A DNA stretch of 64,000 bases, from contig OZ025224.1 in NCBI GenBank assembly GCA_964019055.1, positions 687,501 through 751,500 on the forward strand. Direction: 5' to 3'. Position numbers and translations under genes: made by a program. The notes below the pieces were generated by a model. The model worked only from the letters and a program-made list of their open reading frames with translations. It searched no databases and was not told the origin of the DNA. Positions 38,409-49,409 of the stretch are shown here, one piece after another. Positions within the stretch are counted from its first letter, which is position 1; each line of letters starts with the position of its first letter. Source of the stretch: Anthopleura xanthogrammica. Taxonomy: Eukaryota > Cnidaria > Anthozoa > Actiniaria > Actiniidae.

Positions 38409-39307
38409 ATGGAGCGGATGGAGCTACCCGAAATTGTAAAATACCGACTCAAAAAGAACTATAACTCGGTCCTAAAGGATTTAGAGCCACGGAAAATTCT
38501 CGGTTATCTTTACCAGGAGGGAGTTTTTGACGAAGATGATATGGATGAAGTACGAGATGAGCGAACAAGAAAGAGACAGGCAGAGGCTTTGTTGTCTATG
38601 TTGAGTCGAAGGGATGTACAAGGATATAATGTTTTGGTGATGGCTTTGAGTGAAGCACAGCCTCATTTAGCGAAACTTTTACAGACTCCAATACCAGATG
38701 AGGAAACAAGAGGTAAACATTTGGCACAAAAATGGTTGTTGTACATGGAATCTGACCCGAGTCAGCTTAACTTAAGCTTACTTTCGTTTTTAATAGCTTA
38801 TGATTTTAAGGTTATATTATCATATTTTCCTAAATATCAAAGTATAAATACGAACGAACAATCCGTTTGCAAGATATTCTGTTTGAATGAATACTAGCTA
38901 TTGTTAAGTTTTTAATTTTCTTATGGATTACTAGTATTATTTCTTGGAGTTCTTATAACAGGATCCAAGGGCATCACTAGGGGAAACAATTAACAGGAGT
39001 GCCCAATGCTAAAGTGCAGTACTTTCCTTTTAATCCACCAAGTTTTCATACAGAAAAAGTGGATAGATAGGTTTGTGTGTGTGTGTTTTTTTTGGGGGGG
39101 GGGGGGGTCAGCAAAGATGTGCATCACCATGGTAGGGTCAGGATGTCCCTCGAGTAGATAAATGGCCAAATCCTTATATAATCATAGAGCGGGGTTAACT
39201 TTGAACCCCTTAGGTTTTAATAGCTAAGGATAGTTTAAAATATGTAACTGGCTCAGTTGGTTGAGCACCGGACTTTCGTGTGGGAGGTTGTGGTTCAAGT
39301 CCCGGCT

Positions 39308-39367
<60 letters not shown>

Positions 39368-40841
39368 TACAAACAGTTAGACTTTCAAGTGGCTCAGATG
39401 ACCACTTTAAATGGCGGTCCCGTCTCTCCACACTTCATCACTAACCAATATTGGAGGGACGTAAAAGAACCACTGAGGATGTAAAGAAACCCTGGCAGTG
39501 ACCACCCTCAGTGTCTACACCTCAATTTACTAACCGTATAGGTCCCCATAGTGGAGCTTTGCTCTGAGGGGTTGCCCTGTCCATGTGACGAAGTTTGTAA
39601 ATAAATAAAAAAAATGTAATATGAGGTCAGGTACATACTTGTAAATATTTAGCCAGCATTAATATGAGAAGAAAATATATTTCATGACACCTCAATTTCT
39701 TTTTCCTGGATTGTAATTGGCCAGTTACAGAGTTTTTTGTACAATTTTGATAACTTTTATCAACTAATCCATTTCAGGGAAAGAACCTGGAAATGGTTCT
39801 CCCAAATATGAAGACATAATGGGGATGATGCAAGAACTACAGGTACATGGTAACCCAACAGAAAATTATGTCAATGCCCCTCCTCCAGCTGGTGTTTATA
39901 TCTCAGGATCATTTGATAGAGAAAGCGGTTCTAGCACAGGTTACCCAACAACAACCCAACAGAACTCTACTGATTTTGTCAAATCAACAAACCTGGATTT
40001 AATATCACAACTCTATAGACCATATCTTCTTGAATCAGTTTATAAGATGACAAGTAGTCCCAGAGGCCTTGCCATCATTGTCAACAACGATAATTTTGTC
40101 TCGGATTCAACAGTTACAGGAGAAAAACTGGATAAAAGAGAAGGCTCCAAAGTGGACGAGAAGGCACTAGTTGACTTGTTTACTGCCTTAGATTTCAAAA
40201 CAAAAACACTAGTTGATCTGGATGAAGATGAACTCTTGACCTCTCTTGAAAAGATTTCAAAGTCTGATTTCAGTGGCTATGATTGCTTCGTACTTTGTAT
40301 CATGAGTCATGGAAAGGATGGATTTTTTTATGCCAGTGATGGTGGAAAGATAACAATAAAGACTGTTCTTCAAAAGTTTAATAATGCACATTGCAAGACA
40401 CTCTGTGGCAAGCCGAAGTTGTACTTTGTCCAAGCTTGTAGGGGAAAATTTTCAGACAGTGGAACCATTGTCAAGGATGGTCCAAGTGGTAACCCAACAG
40501 AACATGAAGAACCTCAAAAACCACCCAAAATGCCACAATTTGCATTTGAAATGAAGCGTGCTAAGCGTTCAACTACTGGAGAGCATGCAGATCAACTAGT
40601 TGTGGCATTCTCCAGTGTTGAAGGATATTCCTCTTATCAGAACACAAGCTCGGGAAGTAGGTTCATCCAGAGCCTGGTAGAGGTGTTCAGAGAGTATGCT
40701 CGTGTGGAAGATGTTGAAAGCATGATGACAAGGGTTATCAGAAAAGTGAATTCTCAGGGAGATCTTGGGTCAAAACAGGTGCCAAAACCAGAGACAACTT
40801 TGACCAAAAAAGTTTTCTTCTGGCCAGGAATGAAATTTTAG
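38409..40841 (+). CDS. CARD-caspase 1 (twin copy with altered substrate pocket)
   Basis: Two exons: 38409-38712 and 39778-40841 (stop TAG), 455 residues. An N-terminal CARD at about 6-95 (LEPRKILGYLYQEGVFDEDD, ALLSMLSRR, AQPHLAKLL) gives an initiator-type layout. A linker rich in Ser, Thr and Pro leads to the protease domain: SPRGLAIIVNND, catalytic His279 in MSHGKDG, catalytic Cys322 in QACRGK, and a small subunit ending TKKVFFWPG. Role: cysteine protease activated by CARD-mediated clustering, cutting after Asp in apoptosis or inflammatory death. Oddity: the pocket motif reads GYSSYQN, with Gln389 where the family has a near-invariant Arg (SWRN in caspase-3, SYRN in the twin at 43732). That Arg holds the P1 Asp, so activity or specificity may be lost. 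The rest of the frame is intact and unusually similar to the twin. Confidence 0.92.
39241..39615 (+). mobile_element. tRNA-derived SINE in the caspase 1 intron
   Basis: Begins with a tRNA-like head carrying a Pol III box A (TGGCTCAGTTGG, 39249-39260) and box B (GGTTCAAGTCC, 39292-39302), followed by a tRNA-unrelated body and an A-rich end (AAATAAATAAAAAAAATG near 39600). In the duplicated intron at 44023-44726 only the 3' half remains (about 44372-44552). The head and preceding DNA were removed there by a roughly 390-bp deletion, since both sides of that deletion are present in copy 1. Confidence 0.8.
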
Positions 40842-41029
40842 CAACACTATAACTAATAATAGCACAACAATTAAAAAGCATGATACCGTATCTTATTTTG
40901 TAGAATGTGTGATGATTATTGAACAGGGCTACCTTGCTGTCCCATTTTTCTTATTTTCTTAGATATTTGTGATTATCCTACACAAGTAAGATATATTGTT
41001 ACTCTGTGCCGTATTATATATAGGATATT

Positions 41030-41168
41030 ACATGTACATGGTCGCGCGGAGATACAAATTTTATCTTCGAGTGTTGATATGATCTCTCACGAGTGAGCGC
41101 AGCGAACCAGTGAGAGATAATATCAGTACGAGAAGATAAAATTCGTATCTCCAAGCGGCCATGTAATG
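41030..41168. mobile_element. Palindromic element with ends ACATGGYCGC
   Basis: About 139 bp: the left arm ACATGGTCGCGCGGAGATAC is followed by AAATTTTATCTTC, the right arm is its complement, and the centre is CTCACGAGTGAGCGCAGCG. The whole sequence folds on itself. No coding. Confidence 0.7.
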
Positions 41169-41357
41169 TTCTGTTTATTATATGAAATCTTCAATGAAAA
41201 ATAATGGAGAATTTGAGAAGCTGAGCAAAAAGTCGAAATTTGACACCACCAGTGTTGATATAAATCGTATCCCCACTGGCCACTGGTGGGAGTGGGGATA
41301 TCAATTTTATCATTTCGACGTCACTCAATATCACACTCTCCCGGGGGGGGGGGGGGG

Positions 41358-41728
41358 GACTCCGGGGGTAAAGTATCTGGTATGCTCGTCCTATCTCTTA
41401 CTTAGGGGTAAAAATCAGCGATTTGGTATCTTTTAGGGTCTTAAATTTGAGGTTTATCAAATCAGCACTTTCTGGTATCTTTTAGGGTGTTGAAAAAGGA
41501 ACTAGCCCATCGAATAATAATGCAATACGTATGCCTGCGTCAACTCAGATTATTACTCAAGGAAAAACATTTCAAAAGCCTTTATTTTTTAATAGTATTA
41601 TTTTTGTGTTATCTCTTAGGGGTTAAAATTTACCAAGCCACGCCCTTTTGAAAAAACTTCCGGTATCTTTTAGGGGTATTTTTGGAAATTTCCGACGAGC
41701 AATTACCCGATACTTTACCCCCGGAGTC
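41358..41728. mobile_element. TIR element with GACTCCGGGGGTAAAGTATC ends
   Basis: 371 bp with perfect 20-bp terminal inverted repeats (GACTCCGGGGGTAAAGTATC and its exact complement). Inside, the word GGTATCTTTTAGGG recurs at least three times (41420, 41471, 41662), an internal subterminal repeat typical of non-autonomous DNA transposons. No transposase. Confidence 0.8.
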
Positions 41729-42280
41729 ACTTTTGACTTTGATATTTTCCATAACCTGCGATCGTTGGAATTAGTCGTAGTTTATTCCTGCCTCCTCTAC
41801 AACCACGCTGTGTGGCCAAGGTTCTCAAGGACTTCCATGTTTCGGCTTGTAACCTTGAAATCCCATTGAACATTGAAAATATATACCATAAATCAAAACT
41901 TGTGTAGACCAGCCTCATCTTTAGCAAGACCAAGTACTTAGATAAATGATTTGACCAAAAAATAGGTCTTAAAATTCAAAATACAATGTAAAAGCGAAAA
42001 TATAAGACGACGATAAAATGTTGACGACGCGGCTAGTCAAGCGCGTCACAGTCACTAATTGATACTAATTAATAGAAACGAAAACCCAGAATGAAGAGGA
42101 TTTAATCAATAAATCGATAAACAGGCCAAGTTTAATTGAATACAAGAGTTTGCCTGATACACATTCTATGTTACATTTAGAGTAAATCAAAAATGTGGCT
42201 TACATTTTAAGAACAGTAACAAAATGAAAATAAACGAATTCCCAACATTTCCATTGCAAAACCTATGCCTCCATGGACAG

Positions 42281-42461
42281 AGTCATATTGTTGTTTACGT
42301 GTTTTTTCAAGCTCTGGTAAAATTACGACTGCTGAAACTCAAAGAATCAAAGGGTAAGGAGATGACTGCCCAGTTGAAAGCGCTTGGGCTCCAATGTACT
42401 CTACAACCTCCTAAGAACCAATAACCAGAGCTTGAAAAAACACGTAAACAACAATATGACT
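42281..42461. repeat. 38-bp inverted repeat with 104-bp spacer
   Basis: AGTCATATTGTTGTTTACGT at 42281 continues to 42318, and its exact complement ends at 42461. The right arm stops at the base where homology to the CUB gene tail begins (42462), so it marks a rearrangement junction. Confidence 0.8.
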
Positions 42462-42739
42462 GTTATGGAACCTCCAAGCTATAATGAAGCAATATATTGA
42501 GCCCAGTAAATGGCATTCCTCCACCGTCATGTGAGGAAGCTATAAGCATACAACCAACTCAGTACACTATTCCACATGATGTGGACAGAGAAGACCAGTC
42601 TGAAACTGGTAATACAAATAGGACTGAAACAAGAACTGTGTGTGCAAACCTGAATACAATTCCAAGTTTGAAGCACTGCTGAGGACCAAAGACCATCGTC
42701 TGAAACATCTGTTAATTCTCTTGGACAGCCATTAACACA
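42462..42739 (+). pseudogene. Duplicated fragment of the CUB receptor tail (dead)
   Basis: Matches codons of the CUB-LDLa gene from the first PPSY motif to near its stop (source 37049-37324). It is broken by a 2-bp insertion near 42493 (AATATATTG versus AATATTG), a Tyr-to-Cys change in the second PPxY (CCGTCATGTGAG) and further indels near 42665 and 42732. There is no upstream CUB, LDLa or membrane part. It is a relic of the segmental duplication that also made caspase 2. Confidence 0.85.
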
Positions 42740-42900
42740 AGTCGTTGGGCATGAATGAACCTCATTGGTAAACACATAGCAAGGTTTGAACCATATATGT
42801 AATATTTACAATATGAAATATAATCAATAATTATCAAAATAATATTCATCTTTACAGGTAAAAAAAATGCTAAACTTCACTTATTCTGTCTTGTAGCCTA
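42740..42900 (-). repeat. Inverted block within the duplicated segment
   Basis: This roughly 160-bp stretch is the reverse complement of 37325-37482 (stop codon and 3'UTR of the CUB gene), while the sequence before (42462-42739) and after (42900 onward, equal to 37517 onward) is in direct orientation. About 35 bp of the source (37483-37516) are missing at the right junction. So a small inversion took place after, or during, the duplication. Confidence 0.85.
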
Positions 42901-43731
42901 TAAGAATAATACTCAAGGTAATGCCATGGAATCTGTAATCTGTTTTGAGGGTTTTCTCTGGGTTTACCTGTTTTCCTCCCTCTACAAAACCTAAGAAGCT
43001 AAACTCCAAGCCAACCAGCTGTGAGTTAGCCATGCCCTAGCTTAGATCAGCCTAGAGGTTGTTTCATGGTTACCTGTAATTAGCCATGCCCTGACTTAGA
43101 TCAGCACAGAGGTTGTTTCAGGGTAATGATAGAATTTGAAGGTTTGTGCCTTTTCCATAGTACCCCATGCTTATTTCCACATAGCACTTGTGGAAGGCGC
43201 TTAAAACTATGAGATGTAGAAAAGACATTATTTTTACACTTCTTTGGTATAAATGTACAAAAGCAATCAATAAAACAAAGAAAAGATAATAAAGTCTAGT
43301 GTCAACTCTTTACTTAGCTTTCTTAGAGGCTGTAGTCCCTCATACCACAGGTAGCCAAAGCGCTCTATTTTTGACAGTCTTGATATATATTGCCAGCAAT
43401 TTCAGCACTTTTCAGTGAGATTGAACATTTTCCCTCCATAAACAGAACTGGGCTTCCTGTGCTAGTGCTCTGTTAAAACGAGTTCTTTTCCACGGGACTA
43501 AAAAGGTTAATTCACAAAGCCAAAGCGAAAAAGTAATTTTCGTAGCATAGTCAGTGTAGGAGGGATATTATTGGAAAGGGAAATTTCCGAAGGGAAAAAC
43601 ACCTTGATATGCAGATGCCCGGATGAGCGTCTCGTCACGGGTATGACATCTACAAGGGAAAGTCCCAAAGAAAACACTTTACTTCTGAAGCTAAATTGTT
43701 GGAATGCTCCTTAACGCGTCCAACGGCTATA
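42901..43731. other. Duplicated 5' flank of caspase 2
   Basis: Direct copy of about 37517-38400 with indels. It includes two units of the dispersed repeat (43027-43125) and the GGGCTTCCTGTG motif at 43450-43461, 271 bp before the caspase 2 ATG. About 90 bp of copy 1 (near 38005-38090) are missing. Confidence 0.75.
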
Positions 43732-45787
43732 ATGGAGCCCGAAATTGTAAAATACCGACTCAAAAAGAACTATACATCGGTCCTAAAGGACTTGGAGCCA
43801 CGGAAAGTGCTCGGTTATCTTTACCAGGAGGGAGTTTTTGACGAAGATGATATGGATGAAGTACGAGATGAGCGAACAAGAAAGAAACAGGCAGAGGCTT
43901 TGTTGTCTATGTTGAGTCGAAAACATGTACAAGGATATAATGTTTTAGTAATGGCTTTGAGTGAAGCACAGCCTCATCTAGCGAAACTTTTAAAGACTCC
44001 AATACCAGATGAGGAAACAAGAGGTAAACATTTGGCACAAAAATGGTTGATTATTAAGCTTACTTCCAGTTTACATTGGAATCTGACCAGAGTAAGCTTA
44101 ACTTAAGCTTACTTTCGTTTTTAATAGCTTATGATTTTAAGGTTATATTATCATATTTTTCTAAATATCAAAGTATAAATACGAACGAACAATCCGTTTG
44201 CAAGATATTCTGTTTGAATGAATACTAGCTATTGTTAAGTTTTTAATTTTCTTATGGATTACTAGTATTATTTCTTGGAGTTCTTACAACAGGATCCAAG
44301 GGCATCACTAGGGGAAATATTTAACAGGAGTGTCCAATGCTAAAGTGCGGTACTTTCCTTTTAATCCACACACTTTATCACTAACCAATATCAGAGGGAC
44401 GTAAAAAAAAACCACTGAGGACGTAAAGAAACCCTGGCAGTGACCACCCTCAGTGTCTACACCTCATACTAACTGTATGGGTCCCCATAGTGGAGCTTTG
44501 CTCTGAGGGGTTGCCCTGTCCATGTGACAAAGTTTGTAAATAAATTTAAAAAAATGTAATATGAGGTCAGGTACATGTACATACTTGTGAATACTGAGCC
44601 AGCATTAATATGAGAAGAAAATATATTTCATGACACGACCTCAATTTCTTTTTCCTGGATTGTAATTGGCCAGTTACAGAGTTTTTTGTACAATTTTGAT
44701 AACGCTTATCATCTAATCTATTTCAGGAAAAGAACCTGGAATTGGTTCTTCCCAATATGAAGACATAATGGGGATGATGCAAAGACTAAAGGTACATGGT
44801 AACCCAACAGAAAATGATGTCAATACCCCTGCTCCAGCTAGTGTTTATATCTCAGGATCATTTGATAGAGATAGCGGTTCTAGCACAGGTTACCCAACAA
44901 CAACCCAACAGAACTCTACTGATTTTGTCCAACCAACAAACCTGAGTTTAATATCACAACTCTATAGACCACATCTTCTTGAATCAGTTTATAAGATGAC
45001 AAGTAGTCCCAGAGGCCTTGCCGTCATTGTCAACAACGATAATTTTGTCTCGGATTCAACAGTTACAGGAGAAAAACTGGATAGAAGAGTAGGCTCCACA
45101 GTGGATGAGAAGGCACTAGTTGACTTGTTTACTGCCTTAGATTTCAAAACAAAAACACTAGTTGATCTGGATGGAGATGAACTCTTGACCTCTCTGGAAA
45201 AGATTTCAAAGTCTGATTTCAGTGGCTATGATTGCTTTGTACTTTGTATCATGAGTCATGGAAAGGATGGATTTTTTTATGCCAGTGATGGTGGAAAGAT
45301 AACAATCAAGACTGTTCTTCAAAAGTTTAATAATGCACATTGCAAGACACTCTGTGGCAAGCCGAAGTTGTACTTTGTCCAAGCTTGTAGGGGAAAATTT
45401 TCAGACAGTGGAACCATTGTCAAGGATGGTCCAAGTGGTAACCCAACAGAACATGAAGAACCTCAAAAACCACCCGAAATGCCACAATATGCATTTGAAA
45501 TGAAGCATGCTAAGGGTTTAAGTACTGGAGAGCATGCAGATCAACTTGTGGCATTCTCCAGTGTTGAAGGATATTCCTCTTATCGGAACACAAGCTCGGG
45601 AAGTAGGTTCATCCGGAGCCTGGTAGAGGTGTTCAGAGATTATGCTTGTGTGGAAGATGTCGAAAGCATGATGACAAGGGTTATCAGAAAAGTGAATTCA
45701 CAGGGAGATCTTGGGTCAAAACAGGTGCCAAAACCAGAGACAACTTTGACCAAAAAAGTTTTCTTCTGGCCAGGAATGAAATTTTAG
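43732..45787 (+). CDS. CARD-caspase 2 (canonical twin)
   Basis: Two exons: 43732-44023 and 44727-45787 (stop TAG), 450 residues. ATG 43732 (MEPEIVKYRLKKNY) is the first in-frame ATG; an upstream in-frame TTG is not a start. CARD at about 2-91, catalytic His275 in MSHGKDG, Cys318 in QACRGK, and the pocket motif GYSSYRN with Arg384 intact. Nearly identical to caspase 1 in the protease domain, with one codon fewer in the small subunit (QLVAFSS against QLVVAFSS). Likely a competent initiator-like caspase acting in a CARD-scaffolded complex. The intron is shorter than in caspase 1 because of the SINE-head deletion. Flanks are duplicated to about 45957. Confidence 0.93.
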
Positions 45788-46274
45788 CAACACTATAACT
45801 AATAATAGCACAACAAAGCATGATACCGTATCTTATTTTGTAGAATGTGTGATGATTATTGACCAGGGCTTGCTGTCCCTTTTTTTTAAATTTTCCTAGA
45901 TATTTGTGATTATCCTACACGAGTAAGATATATTGTTACTCTGTGCCGTATTATAAAACCATATTCATAAGCAGCACTTGTATACTCATTTGGAAGGGTT
46001 TCTTTGATGGGCTTAAAATGGGGGACCTTAGAAATCAGAGGATATTTGCATTAGCAGATTAGTGAGCTTACAACTGTGCTTTAGTGCAGCCTTGCCTTTA
46101 GTAACAACCAAGATGATACTATTTATAGCTATTGTAGTGTAGCTAAACTAAGTTTGATTTTACAGTACAAATCACTTCCAGTCAATATTGATTATCACTG
46201 TTTTCATTGCTATGTGCTGACCAAGATGACAGACTACCATCAATCAAATGAATCATTCCCATGTACCTTTAATA

Positions 46275-46488
46275 ACAGTGTGAATCAAAAAACCGTGGGC
46301 ACCCAGAAATATTTCAGAAATTATTTAACATTTGTTGAACAATCAGAAACGACTCTAACTACAAGAAGTTTATCTGACTACAAATCAGTTGAACTTCTTG
46401 CAGTCTGAGGGTTGCTTTAGATTGCTCAGTGAACAATTAATGATTTCTGAAATATTTCTGTGCCCATGGTTTTTCAATTTGCACTGTA
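46275..46488. repeat. Imperfect hairpin element
   Basis: Arms of about 90 bp (left from ACAGTGTGAATCAAAAAACC; right ending CAATTTGCACTGT) share CCAGAAATATTTCAGAAATT-type cores. Probably a decayed foldback element. Confidence 0.65.
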
Positions 46489-46605
46489 AGTATTCTAATA
46501 ATATATTTGATTCCCAGCAGTTTATTGCCAGATTTGATATGTAGCAATGAAGAGAGTGGTAACCTTGGGTACAACTCAAGGACACAGTTCTTCTATGAAC
46601 TATCA

Positions 46606-46924
46606 CAGGGCTGTAGCCAGACTTAAATGTTTACTGAGGCAATCGACCGCCATAGGCGGGAGCACATGGGGGGGTTGGGGGGCATGCCCCCCTGAAAAAA
46701 ATTGAAATTCAGACCCCCAGAAATGCGATTTCCAGCGTTATGAGAGGCATTTGCAACATATTTATTGTATTAAAGTTATGACAATTTTGCACATTTTGAA
46801 AAAGAAAAAGAATAGAATTTCTTTGCATTCTTATTAAAGAATTAAAGAAAATTTATAAAATAATATCTGGGTGAAATTTTACCGAGGCAAATGCCTCGCT
46901 TGCCTCATCGTAGCTACGGCCCTG
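46606..46924. mobile_element. hAT-like non-autonomous element with TATCA target duplication
   Basis: Ends are CAGGGCTGTAGCCAG and the complement of CAGGGCCGTAGCTACG; CAGGG(G/C)C-GTAGC-type ends are common in hAT elements. TATCA flanks both sides directly (46601-46605 and 46925-46929). Subterminal GAGGCAA words are repeated. 319 bp, no transposase. Confidence 0.7.
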
Positions 46925-48184
46925 TATCACTTTAATGAAAATGTATAGCTACAGTAGGCACAGGAATCCACTTTCAGTGGTATTTCTCTAGTACTAAATA
47001 TATATATATATAATTTCTTTTACATGTAGCCTCCAATATTTAGTCTGCATGTAGCCTGACTTTTTTGTTTAAGTCAGTCTGTGAATTAGTGCAAGATTCC
47101 TTGTTCTCAAAACTGCGTATATAATAGGCTCTGATTGGCTGATATGCAGATTCATTCTTACACACATTCTGATTTCTCTATGAGCTCGCATGACGGTAGT
47201 CTGCAATAATATTACATATATTATATATCAACGTGCAACCATGCGGAGGGTCCAACTTAAGGAATCTTGTGGTGATTTAAAGACTTTTAACACAAGTTGA
47301 AGTTGTGTTAAAGTTAATACAGGCCACCAATTTGTAACTACAAAGTAGTTAATAGATAGCTTATTAGTTAGAAATTTACTAGAAAATATTGACAAAAAGT
47401 AAAACTGTATTAACCCTTTATGAATGTAAGGGAAATCTTACAGCATAGTTGTGTGGAATTTTTGATGAAAAATAAAATTAATGTAATACTGGCAATAAAA
47501 TATTGAACAAACAAGTATTGATCTGTATAGAGCAGACGTATGAAAAGTCATGGCATGGTTATGGCACGGCGCAGCCACTGCAAGGAATTTCAAATATTTT
47601 CACATGACATGGCACTGATGGTCACAGCCTCTGCCGTAAGTTTTTCATAATCATATGAAAACTGCTCTAATATTCTAGTGTTTAAATCAGTCACCCATGA
47701 AATCAATTACCACAATTGGCACACTACAAATATTTTGCAACAATCACCCCCTCTTGAAAATCACTATATTACTAAACCCCCCTCACCCTCCAATCCAATG
47801 TTGGGGTGTTTGTGGGTTTTCATCTCCCCTGCCACTCCAAAATTTTTCAAAAGAGACATGTTTATCACCCAACATTGAACCAGTGAGGGGGGGGTTGGGT
47901 TCTCATTATTACATGTGGTATCTTTGTATGAAAACACATTATTGTGCCCAGACTTTCGTCAATGATTGTAGTTATCTAATTATTCTATATACTTATGTAT
48001 ATTGCTACAAACTCCAATGATAATATACAATCACTCATTCATTCATTTTAGGCCACTGTGTAGCTGGTAGACAGGAGGGAGGGGTCATAAATTTACTCTG
48101 GAGAGAAGGAGTGTTGTTAATTTTTACATGAAAATTTAGATAGCGTTGTCTGGCCCTCCTAAAAACTAAAATCCCCCTAACTTG

Positions 48185-49375
48185 AGACAAGTTTGTGAGA
48201 TCACTTAGGCAGCACACTAACTAACCAAGCCACACTTGCTCCTTAAAACAAGTGTGTGAGGTCACTAGTAAGTAAGTAAGTAAAATTCTTTTTTTACTGA
48301 GGGTAGCACTAAATAGCAATATGCTAACAAACCTGTGGCCCTCTAATATATAAACTATGAGATATATGTATAAGAAACTCTAAATTTTATAACTACAAAA
48401 ATTCTTAAATTCTTAAAAAAAGATTAAGAAGTAAAACCCTACCCCCCCCCACCAATTATTATATCTAATAATAATTATTATTATTAAGAGAACCAAAATA
48501 ATAGCTAAAACAATGAATAATAGAATAAACTAAGTTATACTATAAAATGATTTAAATTCTATTGATTGTCTAAGAAATAATTTCTTAAAGAGCTTTTAAA
48601 GGTATGAGTCACTGAGGATCAAACTATGGACCTCTTGCTTAGCAGACAGCACACTAACCAACCAAGCCACACTTGCTCCTTGAAACAAGTGTGTGAGGTC
48701 ACTGAGGATCCAACTATGGACTCTTGCTTAGCAGACAGCACACTAACCAACCAAGCCACACTTGCTCCTTGAAACAAGTGTGTGAGGTCACTGAGGATCC
48801 AACTATGGACTCTTGCTTAGCAGACAGCACACTAACCAACCAAGCCACACTTGCTCCTTGAAACAAGTGTGTGAGGTCACTGAGGATCCAACTATGGACT
48901 CTTGCTTAGCAGACAGCACACTAACCAACCAAGCCACACTTGCTCCTTGAAACAAGTGTGTGAGGTCACTGAGGATCCAACTATGGACTCTTGCTTAGCA
49001 GACAGCACACTAACCAACCAAGCCACACTTGCTCCTTGAAACAAGTGTGTGAGGTCACTGAGGATCCAACTATGGACTCTTGCTTAGCAGACAGCACACT
49101 AACCAACCAAGCCACACTTGCTCCTTGAAACAAGTGTGTGAGGTCACTGAGGATCAAACTATGGACTCTTGCTTAGCAGACAGCACACTAACCAACCAAG
49201 CCACACTTGCTCTTTAAAACAAGTGTGTGAGGTCACTGAGGATCAAACTATGGACTCTTGCTTAGCAGACAGCACACTAACTAACCAAGCCACACTTGCT
49301 CCTTAAAACAAGTGTGTGAGGTCACTGAGGATCAAACTAATACAGAGCACACTTACCAACTTAGCTAAAGTCTCT
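48185..49375 (-). repeat. 89-90-bp tRNA-like tandem satellite, about 8 full units plus decayed ones
   Basis: Unit starts (GATC) at 48617, 48707, 48796, 48885, 48974, 49063, 49152, 49241 and a partial at 49330; a decayed unit lies at about 48195-48270. Central units are essentially identical and 89 bp long (one C fewer in TGGAC-TCTTGC), while the outer ones are 90 bp like the array in CRY-DASH intron 7. The minus strand carries box A-like TGGCTTGGTTGG and box B-like AGTTGGATCCT. It ends about 35 bp before the stop codon of caspase 3, so it may be transcribed in that gene's 3'UTR. Confidence 0.9.
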
Positions 49376-49409
49376 CCTTAGAGAAGAGTTCATTATGAGT
49401 TTCAGATAT

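Larger units (their letters stand above)
40842..42461. other. Spacer between caspase 1 and the duplicated block
   Basis: Starts with the caspase 1 3' flank, similar to the caspase 2 flank until about 41020. It then holds a palindromic element (41030-41168), a TIR element (41358-41728), unremarkable AT-rich DNA and an inverted-repeat pair (42281-42318 / 42423-42461). No gene recognised. Confidence 0.5.
45788..48184. other. Intergenic DNA between caspase 2 and caspase 3 (convergent genes)
   Basis: No coding region recognised. It holds a hairpin element (46275-46488), a hAT-like TIR element (46606-46924), a (TA)n tract at 46999-47012 and AT-rich DNA. Confidence 0.5.

Noticed and set aside
43696..43731. 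Upstream extension of caspase 2 (TTG start)
   Set aside because: Eukaryotic initiation at TTG is not expected; the ATG at 43732 corresponds to the start region of caspase 1.
48617..49375. CRISPR-like array
   Set aside because: The units are contiguous 89-90-bp tandem repeats without unique spacers, in a eukaryotic locus; tRNA-like satellite is the better reading.
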